Assembly: GCA_018263575.1 (NCBI GenBank) | Contig: JAANWX010000056.1 | Span: forward strand, 1 to 47,814 | Reading direction: 5' to 3' | DNA: 47,814 bases | Source: Chloroflexota bacterium | GTDB taxonomy: Bacteria; Chloroflexota; Anaerolineae; Anaerolineales; UBA11858 | Shown here: in pieces, positions 42,484 through 47,814 of the stretch | Layout: every line of letters begins with the position of its first letter | Numbering within the stretch: the stretch's first letter is position 1 | The notes under the pieces: generated by a model | What the model was told of the DNA's origin: nothing | Databases searched by the model: none | Seen by the model: only the letters and a program-made list of their open reading frames with translations | Translations under genes and position numbers: made by a program

Positions 42484-43650
42484 ATGTTTGGAGACCTGGT
42501 TTATTTAGATAATTCGGCTGCCACGCGCCTGGATGAGCGCGTGCTGGAGGCCATGCGGCCCTATTTTTTGGAAACCTACGCGGTGGCCACCTCCCAGTTT
42601 GGGTACTCGGCAGGGATTGAATCCCGGGAAGCCCTGGAGGGTGCTCGGGAGTCGATCGCGGCCCGTTTGGGCGCTAAGCGGGAGGAATTCCTGTTCACGT
42701 CCGGCAGCACGGAGTCGAGCAACATGGCCCTGAAAGGGGTAGCCCTGGCCTTGGGGGAGAAGAAGGGCCGGCATATCATCACCACCAAAATTGAAGATTT
42801 CCCCGTCTTGTACAGCGCACGTTCCCTGGGTAGACGCGGCTTCGAGATCACCTACCTGGATGTCGACGAGACTGGCCGCCTTGACCTGGATCAACTCCGG
42901 GATGCTATCCAAGCGGAGACCATTCTCGTCTCGGTTCAGGCCGCCAACCAGGAGATCGCCACCTTGCAGGATATTGAATCCATTGCCAAGATTTGCCAGG
43001 AGCGGGACGCCCTCTTTCATACCGATGCTACCCACACCTTCCCGCGCCTGCCGCTTAATGTGGGGGAAGTGCCGGTGGATCTGGTCACGGTCGCCTCGCA
43101 CCTCATCCACGGCCCCAAGGGGGTGGGCGGTCTTTACGTGCGGGAGAGGACTCCCCTCACCAAGTGGATGGATGGTGGGTTCCAGGAGTTCAACCTCCGG
43201 GCCGGAGCGGAAAACATCCCCGGCGCGGTGGGGTTTGCCAAAGCGGTGGAACTGGTCACTCTTGAAGAAACGTCCCGCCTGCGTGACATGCGCGACCGTC
43301 TGACGGAACGCTTGCTGGGAATCCCCCACGCCCGGCTCAACGGGCATCCCTCCCTGCGTTTGCCGCATAACACCAATGTCTCCTTCCGCTTTGTGGAGGG
43401 GGAATCGATTTTGCTGCACCTGGACATGCGCGGTTTTGCCGTCAGCACCGGATCGGCGTGTTTTAGCCGCTCCCTGGAGGCCAGCCACGTGATTATGGGC
43501 ATTGGCGGCAACCACGAACAAGCTCATGGCTCGGTGCGTTTCACGTTTGGGCGCTTCAACACCATGGACGATGTGGACGCGGTGGCGGGAGCGATCACCG
43601 AAGTAATTGAGAAATTACGGGAAATAAGCCCTTTGGGAAAGGATGAGTAG
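42484..43650 (+). CDS. Cysteine desulfurase (IscS/NifS)-like protein lacking the PLP lysine
   Basis: 388 aa. It aligns with E. coli IscS end to end (FTSGSTESSNMALKG; EITYLDVDETGRLDLDQL; ETILVSVQAANQEIATLQDI; NTNVSFRFVEGESILLHL). The catalytic cysteine is kept: C326 in STGSACFSRSLEASHV. The PLP-binding Lys in SGHKIYGPKG is Leu here: ASHLIHGPKG, L207, codon CTC at 43102-43104. The ring-stacking His is Asp (D105 in IEDFPVLY) and the Gln of DATQS is His (H184 in DATHTF). So ordinary PLP-dependent desulfuration looks impossible. The frame is otherwise intact and in operon with an IscU fusion, TusA and DsrE. It is probably a persulfide relay or IscU partner. Confidence 0.9.
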   Translation: MFGDLVYLDNSAATRLDERVLEAMRPYFLETYAVATSQFGYSAGIESREALEGARESIAARLGAKREEFLFTSGSTESSNMALKGVALALGEKKGRHIITTKIEDFPVLYSARSLGRRGFEITYLDVDETGRLDLDQLRDAIQAETILVSVQAANQEIATLQDIESIAKICQERDALFHTDATHTFPRLPLNVGEVPVDLVTVASHLIHGPKGVGGLYVRERTPLTKWMDGGFQEFNLRAGAENIPGAVGFAKAVELVTLEETSRLRDMRDRLTERLLGIPHARLNGHPSLRLPHNTNVSFRFVEGESILLHLDMRGFAVSTGSACFSRSLEASHVIMGIGGNHEQAHGSVRFTFGRFNTMDDVDAVAGAITEVIEKLREISPLGKDE

Positions 43651-43652
43651 TT

Positions 43653-44291
43653 ATGACACAATTACCCTATACTGAAACTGTCATGGAGCATTTCAAGAAC
43701 CCCCAGAATGTGGGCCGCATTGAAAACCCGGACGCGAAATCTGTGGAAGGCAGCCCATCGTGTGGTGATATGGTGGCTTTGTATTTGCTTGTCGATGAAG
43801 ACACGCAAACCATTACCGATATTAAATTTGAATCCTACGGCTGCGCTTCCAATATTGCCACGGGATCCATAATCACTGAGCTTGCTAAGGGCAGAACGTT
43901 GGAAAAGGCGAAAGACATCACCTGGAAAGAGGCGACCGAAGCGCTGGGTGGTCTCCCGCCCATTAAGACGCATTGTTCCATTTTGGCGGTGGATGGTTTG
44001 CGGGCTGCCATAGAAAACTATGAAGAAAAACACGGCCTGGTCAAAGAACGGGTCCCCACCACGAAGAATGTGGTTGTTAAACGCCTCAAACGAGTCATGA
44101 ACCCCATTGTTGGCCTGGATTTAGTGCGCACCAAGTTGGTTGATGATATTGAAGTTGAGGATGGGGTAGTTCGCGTTGAGATCAAGTTAGCGGAAGATCA
44201 CCAATTTGCGCCCAATATCCGCGAGGAAATTCATGAGAAACTTGACCACCTTTGGGATGTTGAAAAGGTGGTCGTCACTTACGAAGCGTAG
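43653..44291 (+). CDS. IscU-type Fe-S scaffold fused to a DUF59/MIP18-like domain
   Basis: 212 aa. Residues 1 to about 130 are IscU: cluster ligands C37 (SPSCGDM, with D39), C64 (YGCASNIATGS) and H107-C108 (LPPIKTHCSILAVDGLRAAI). About 145-212 is a DUF59-like domain (VMNPIVGLDLVRTKLVDDIE, VRVEIKLAEDHQF), a family seen in SufT, PaaD and MIP18 Fe-S maturation factors. IscU assembles [2Fe-2S] clusters from iron and sulfur. It begins 2 bp after the desulfurase-like stop, so the two are translationally coupled. A typical IscU is about 130 aa, so this is a fusion. All IscU ligands are intact, in contrast to the altered IscS partner. Confidence 0.92.
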   Translation: MTQLPYTETVMEHFKNPQNVGRIENPDAKSVEGSPSCGDMVALYLLVDEDTQTITDIKFESYGCASNIATGSIITELAKGRTLEKAKDITWKEATEALGGLPPIKTHCSILAVDGLRAAIENYEEKHGLVKERVPTTKNVVVKRLKRVMNPIVGLDLVRTKLVDDIEVEDGVVRVEIKLAEDHQFAPNIREEIHEKLDHLWDVEKVVVTYEA

Positions 44292-44299
44292 GAGAAACT

Positions 44300-44521
44300 A
44301 TGGCTGAAATCAAGATTGATATCCGGGGTGAGACCTGCCCGGTCCCCCTGGTTGAAACCCGCAAAGCAGTCCGCCACGCCGAGGTGGGGGATATTATCGA
44401 AGTCACCGGCACGCACCCGACCTCCAGAAAGGAGATTCCGATGGCTGTTGAGGCCCTATCCTTGACGTTATTGAGCAACGAAGGCACAGATACGGAATGG
44501 GTGATTCGCATTCGCCGATAA
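44300..44521 (+). CDS. tusA: TusA/SirA-family sulfur carrier
   Basis: 73 aa. IDIRGETCPVPLVETRKAV carries the single conserved Cys-Pro motif (C14) that holds a persulfide. TusA normally accepts sulfur from IscS or from DsrE/rhodanese proteins and passes it on. AGGAGAAACT precedes the ATG, 8 bp after the IscU gene. The following DsrE-like gene suggests the DsrE-to-TusA direction of transfer. Confidence 0.94.
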   Translation: MAEIKIDIRGETCPVPLVETRKAVRHAEVGDIIEVTGTHPTSRKEIPMAVEALSLTLLSNEGTDTEWVIRIRR

Positions 44522-44554
44522 GCAATCGGGGACTAGGAACTAAAGGAGCATACT

Positions 44555-44995
44555 ATGACCCAAGAACAGAAGGCTTCCCCAGAACAAGCTACCATTGTCC
44601 TGCATAGTGGGGATATGGACAAAGTTTACAGCGCCCTGATCGTTGCCAATGGCGCCTTGGCGATGGGCATGGAGGCTTCCATTTATTTCACATTCTGGGG
44701 GCTGCAACGCCTGGAAAAGGGCGGCCTAGAAAAAGGCCCTCTCTCCAAGATGCACCTTTTTGGACTGGGGAAGTGGATGATCAAACAGCGCATGAAAAAG
44801 TCCAATGTAGCCAAATTAGAGCGTTTGATGAATGACTTCAAAACCTTGGGCGGGCGGATCATCGCTTGCGAAATGACCATGGACATTATGGGCATCGATG
44901 CCGATGACTTACGCCAAGATTGGATTGACGAATATGGCGCGGTGGGGACGTATGTTCAAGAGGCACGCAAATCGGAGATCACGCTCTTTATTTAG
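44555..44995 (+). CDS. DsrE/DsrF-like (DsrE2-type) sulfur-transfer protein
   Basis: 146 aa. DsrE fold: ATIVLHSGDMDKVYSALIVANGA, FTFWGLQRLEKGG, then FKTLGGRIIACEMTMDIMGI with the conserved active Cys in ACEMTMDIMG. An internal hydrophobic/basic loop (about 65-90) resembles the DsrE2 subgroup. Such proteins carry persulfide and trade it with TusA. AAAGGAGCATACT precedes the ATG. Last gene of the four-gene operon; no clear T-tract terminator follows, only a CGCCGC/GCGGCG stem near 45031-45054. Confidence 0.88.
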   Translation: MTQEQKASPEQATIVLHSGDMDKVYSALIVANGALAMGMEASIYFTFWGLQRLEKGGLEKGPLSKMHLFGLGKWMIKQRMKKSNVAKLERLMNDFKTLGGRIIACEMTMDIMGIDADDLRQDWIDEYGAVGTYVQEARKSEITLFI

Positions 44996-45105
44996 GGGGT
45001 ACTATCGCTCGTAACCAATCGAGAAAAATCGCGCCGCTTTCCCAACGGGGCGGCGGATGAGCCGCAGGTTCGTCTGCATAAAGGCCGAGTCCAGTCACCC
45101 GCGTC

Positions 45106-45702
45106 CTACCGACTACTTTCTTTTACATACACAAAAAGGGCCATCTCGACGTCGGCGGCAAACCACTTTCCGCCATCTCTGCCCAGCGGGTTACGCACGC
45201 CAAGCCGTTGGAGTAGAGCGGCGACTTTTTGGCAATCGTCGGAAAAGCGCTGATAACCGCGACTATTGAGAGGATAGCCCAACATTTCTGATAATGTGCT
45301 GTCAAGGACAGGGCACACGTCGGGACGCAACAGGCGCAGGTGCTTCGATGAAAATGATACCCCCAGGTGCCGCACTCGCCGCACGGCACGCAGTGCGCTT
45401 TGAACGTCGGGCGGGTCTAGAGATAGGGCCGCTATTGCACTGTCAAACTGGCGTTGGATGTCCGGCCAGGCGTTCTGTCCGAGAACCCGTGCCGCGGTCC
45501 CTGGATAGCCGCCCCACGCGCATACACTCCGTATGAAATCGCTCAACTGCTGCCGCGAAAAGTTGGTCAACAACTGCCTTGCCTCGACCTCTAGCGACAT
45601 TGTCTTTTCTACCTGCGGGTGACGTTCGACAAGCCCTGTGAAAGCCCCAGGTTGCACAGGGCTTCCTGCAACGATGATAACTTGATCTGTAATTTGTAGC
45701 AT
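45106..45702 (-). CDS. Putative OGG/HhH-GPD-fold DNA glycosylase-like protein
   Basis: 198 aa from the chosen start. Helical, with the pattern HLGVSFSSKHLRLLRPDVCPVLDSTLSEMLGY, which resembles the stand-alone OGG-fold proteins (8-oxoguanine glycosylase-like) found in variable regions. The catalytic Lys and Asp of true glycosylases would map near SKHL and VLDS, but I cannot confirm them. The frame stays open to 45888; the ATG at 45702 has AAGGAT upstream, and the part before it looks non-coding. It lies alone after the sulfur operon, on the opposite strand. Confidence 0.6.
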   Translation of the reverse strand: MLQITDQVIIVAGSPVQPGAFTGLVERHPQVEKTMSLEVEARQLLTNFSRQQLSDFIRSVCAWGGYPGTAARVLGQNAWPDIQRQFDSAIAALSLDPPDVQSALRAVRRVRHLGVSFSSKHLRLLRPDVCPVLDSTLSEMLGYPLNSRGYQRFSDDCQKVAALLQRLGVRNPLGRDGGKWFAADVEMALFVYVKESSR

Positions 45703-46062
45703 ATGCCCAAATCCTTGGCTATGGGCTACAGCGTCCGACCAACCGCGCTGTGGCCATCGTTTGAAAAAACTACTTTCGCTTTTGCGAAGCACCCTCTTGA
45801 GGGACTGGTCGAGGGTACTGGTAGGCGTTGGGGATTTCGCTCTACGGTGTACAGCCCATGGGCTAGTGCGTGCCATCGGCAAAAACATTCTGAAATAAAG
45901 TGATTTGTAGGGAAGTATTTTGCTGGACCAGGTGTCTTTTTTACCACGACTCTCCGCTTTTTCTTTGCGATAGAAGAATTTTACTTGTTTTCGACTTTAC
46001 CCCTAGCGAAGCACCCTCTTGAGGGTTGTCACTGCAATTCATCGGTAGGCAAATTTCTATAT
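45703..46062. other. Gap with a 20-bp direct repeat
   Basis: 360 bp without a convincing gene. GCGAAGCACCCTCTTGAGGG occurs at 45784-45803 and 46006-46025, bracketing about 200 bp. The 15-mer TACGGTGTACAGCCC (45843-45857) is shared with 15201-15215 and is followed by the palindrome GCCCATGGGC. Confidence 0.65.
45784..46025. repeat. 20-bp perfect direct repeats 222 bp apart
   Basis: Copies at 45784-45803 and 46006-46025, with a CCCTC-TT-GAGGG mini-hairpin inside each. They could be site duplications of a lost element or REP-like units. Confidence 0.7.
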
Positions 46063-46683
46063 CTAAGACGCTTTATAATCTCTCCGCTTCACAAATTCGT
46101 CTGCTATGCTTTCAAAAAACATCTTTACATGCTTTTCAACTACTTTCTTTGATCCTTCAACCAACTTTAATTTGTTTTTTCGATAATCTTTTATACGCCA
46201 ATCTAGAACCAGTTTTGGCATGTTTTTTTTATACTCATCGTCAATTTCAAGAGATAGTTCTTCATAAGCGTTGTATATCCCGTAACTTACATCTAAACGA
46301 TCTTTTTTGGCATCATTAAAAACGGCTCGATGAGTGTTTAAATGCCTTGCATCGATTACTGCTTTAAACTTGGAATAGTAAGAATTAAGAATAGGATATG
46401 CTTTGCTTTTTTTGATTTCATCTCTGTCTTTTAAATTATCCCAAGAACAGTCTCTTTCGGGTATTCCTAACTCATAAATTGCATTTAACATCAATTTCAT
46501 TAATTCAAGTATTGTGTGTATCTTGTGCATAAATACTTCGAAGTGATATTGAGAATAAACAAGTTGGTTTATATCGTTTTCTTCGTAGAATTTTCGGGCG
46601 GGAAAACGTCTTAAGAAGACTTCAATATATTTCAGGTTGTTTACGATTTCATTAATTTTTGTGAAGTAGCCAAAGGTTGTCAT
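46063..46683 (-). CDS. HEPN-domain-like hypothetical protein
   Basis: 206 aa, all-helical, strongly AT-rich and Lys-rich compared with its neighbours. It carries IDARHLNTHRA, where R113-x4-H118 matches the HEPN RNase motif; the surrounding NTHR pattern resembles the Cthe_2314-type HEPN group as I recall it. HEPN proteins are often toxins or defence RNases. GGGGAAAG precedes the ATG. No nucleotidyltransferase (MNT) partner lies next to it, so it is not a classical HEPN-MNT pair. Base composition points to recent transfer. Confidence 0.65.
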   Translation of the reverse strand: MTTFGYFTKINEIVNNLKYIEVFLRRFPARKFYEENDINQLVYSQYHFEVFMHKIHTILELMKLMLNAIYELGIPERDCSWDNLKDRDEIKKSKAYPILNSYYSKFKAVIDARHLNTHRAVFNDAKKDRLDVSYGIYNAYEELSLEIDDEYKKNMPKLVLDWRIKDYRKNKLKLVEGSKKVVEKHVKMFFESIADEFVKRRDYKAS

Positions 46684-46789
46684 TACATACTTTCCCCTTC
46701 ATCCACTGTCACTTTTTTTATTACCAAAAATATGGTAGATTCCCTTTATAGGATTATAGGAATAACTTACAAAAAAAGGAGAATCTATC

Positions 46790-47383
46790 ATGCGCAAACA
46801 ACTATACCGTACTTTAACAGCCGAACTAGAGAGACAACTGCCTGGAAGCAGTAAGCCGCAAGTGCAAAACCTTGCTTTACTGACACAGGCGTTGGTATTC
46901 AGCCCAGACTGCCACCTGTCGAATCTGGCTCTGGAGTTGCCAATTCCTGGACAGCGAGAGAATCTCACCCAGAGATTGCGCCGTTTGTTGAAAAACAACC
47001 ATGTCAGATGGCGGACCCATTACTTTCCTCTGGTCAAAGAGTTACTGGCTCACTGGCCAGATCGGGAGGTCAACCTAGTGATGGACCGCACCGACATCCG
47101 ACAAGAGAAGAGCATTCTGATGCTGGCTTTGGCCTTCAAGCATCGGGCGTTGCCCTTAATTTGGGAGGTATTGCTCTTCGGTAGCACCGGAGAAGAGCTA
47201 CAGTTGACATTGCTGAAAACAATAGCCCCTTATCTTCCATCTGTGAACCAGAAGCGCATCTGCTTTTTCGGCGACAGCGGGTTTCGGGCTGTGGCTCTGC
47301 AACGTTATTGCCGGCAAAAAGAGTGGGCCTGGCTTCCCACCAGACGACCGGCGCTATATCTCCCTCCAGGAAATGCACGGTAA
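46790..47383 (+). pseudogene. IS4-type transposase, 3'-truncated
   Basis: 198 codons remain. DDE signature: first Asp near D99 (NLVMDRTD), second Asp D162 (ICFFGDSGFRAVAL). After WAWLPT the frame runs into RRPALYLPPGNAR and stops, whereas a +1 shift would give PPDDRRYISLQEM, which reads more like transposase. The C-terminal part with the catalytic Glu is missing, and the DNA continues directly into moaA sequence near 47385-47400. AAAGGAGAATCTATC precedes the ATG. Upstream GGTAGATTCCC and GGAGAATCTATC are inverted and may be remnants of the element end. Confidence 0.8.
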
Positions 47384-47384
47384 A

Positions 47385-47714
47385 CTTGTCACATGCAACT
47401 TGAAGCCCGCTACCCCTCCAAAAGGAAACGGGCCTGCACGTACCTTCCGAATCCCTGGAGTGCCTGGCACGGTGGGTTTCATCTCCCCGCTGGGGGAACA
47501 TTTCTGCGAAAGCTGCAACCGCTTGCGGCTGACCGCGGATGGTGCGCTGCGCCCTTGTCTGCTGATGGACACCGAAATCTCGGTCCGCGAGAGTGTAGGA
47601 AATGATGAACTGACTCGAAAAATTTCACAGGCAATCGCCCTCAAACCCGAGAGACACGGACTTACCCGCCAAAATCACCTCGAAGTCCAGTGCATGGCTC
47701 AAATCGGGGGATAA
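47385..47714 (+). pseudogene. moaA: MoaA (GTP 3',8-cyclase) C-terminal fragment
   Basis: About 105 codons, open in the frame through KGNGPARTFRIPG, TVGFISPLGEHFCESCNRLR, LTADGALRPCL and the C-terminal IGG. These are the C-terminal [4Fe-4S] cysteines (C-x2-C...C) and the essential Gly-Gly tail of MoaA, the first enzyme of molybdenum cofactor synthesis. The radical-SAM N-terminal two thirds is absent; transposase DNA takes its place. As it stands it cannot make an active enzyme. The fragment is well conserved, so the truncation looks recent, or the junction could be an assembly join. Confidence 0.85.
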
Positions 47715-47814
47715 GCTAGAATTAGAGAAGACCCAAGGAGTGGCCTCTCAGGCCAAATGAGAGATATCTACAAAAAATGCCTAAATGCTCCCCTCCCAAC
47801 CAGGACCACCCCAC
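47715..47814. other. Sequence downstream of the moaA fragment
   Basis: 100 bp to the window end. TGGCCTCTCAGGCCA forms a short hairpin; no T-tract and no gene seen. Confidence 0.4.

Noticed and set aside
42505..43527. 340-codon minus-strand open frame opposite the desulfurase-like gene
   Set aside because: Shadow frame without recognisable motifs or ribosome site.
42484..43650. Desulfurase-like gene as a decaying pseudogene
   Set aside because: The frame is intact, the Cys loop and most conserved blocks are kept, and the gene is coupled to intact iscU, tusA and dsrE genes.
45703..45888. Longer start for the OGG-fold protein
   Set aside because: The upstream part is unlike protein (it covers the repeat word and palindromes), while the ATG at 45702 has AAGGAT at proper distance.

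Overview
The window reads as chromosome of a free-living bacterium, most likely of the phylum Chloroflexota (Anaerolineae or a relative). This assignment is inferred from the gene mix (many MttB-family methyltransferases, a fused DppD-DppF transporter ATPase, TatA-TatB-TatC, polyphosphate genes) and from abundant short wordy repeats between genes; no rRNA, tRNA or CRISPR was found. Everything from 1 to 33600 is on the minus strand and everything from 33804 to 44995 on the plus strand, so the GntR/MttB intergenic region at 33601-33803 is a divergence point.

Layout. 22-1470: MttB-family protein A. 1614-8290: polyphosphate operon, transcribed right to left: CYTH-HTH-HD-CHAD fusion, two PPK2 kinases, PPK1. 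8439-9911: MttB-B. 10208-10890: a RAYT (REP-associated tyrosine transposase) broken by an in-frame stop, with palindromic repeats around it. 10921-12336: tatABC. 12569-13671: HNH endonuclease, an RHH-like partner and a PIN-toxin remnant. 13672-24289: a one-direction catabolic series (MttB-D, Asp/Glu racemase-family protein, zinc alcohol dehydrogenase, methylaspartate ammonia-lyase, molybdenum hydroxylase in two proteins, MttB-C). 24603-31543: peptide/opine-type ABC transporter whose binding protein has a Tat lipoprotein signal, ending in a CBS-domain protein. 31833-33600: threonine 3-dehydrogenase and a GntR regulator. 33804-40799: MttB-E, a Cys/Met-metabolism PLP enzyme, a second GntR regulator, MttB-F and a class I aminotransferase. 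40805-42055: a DUF3800 gene lodged between two copies of the 51-bp 3' end of the aminotransferase gene. 42484-44995: a sulfur/Fe-S operon. 45106-47814: accessory DNA (OGG-fold protein, HEPN protein, truncated transposase fused to the 3' end of moaA).

How it fits together. Six MttB homologues, a transporter, amino-acid dehydrogenases and lyases, transaminase-type enzymes and two FCD-type GntR regulators suggest uptake and stepwise catabolism of several methylated amines or amino-acid betaines. The corrinoid protein these methyltransferases need is not in the window. The six MttB proteins differ in a conserved pocket motif, which suggests different substrates.

The most unusual system is the operon at 42484-44995. 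Its cysteine-desulfurase homologue keeps the catalytic Cys loop (C326) but has Leu at the PLP-lysine position and lacks two further PLP-site residues. It is followed by an IscU-DUF59 fusion, TusA and a DsrE-like protein. I propose an Fe-S assembly line fed with persulfide by DsrE/TusA rather than by cysteine desulfuration. Non-coding DNA is also rich: a 152-154 bp palindrome-bearing element in three copies, multi-hairpin arrays, a MITE-like element, and short-phrase repeats whose wording changes from gap to gap.
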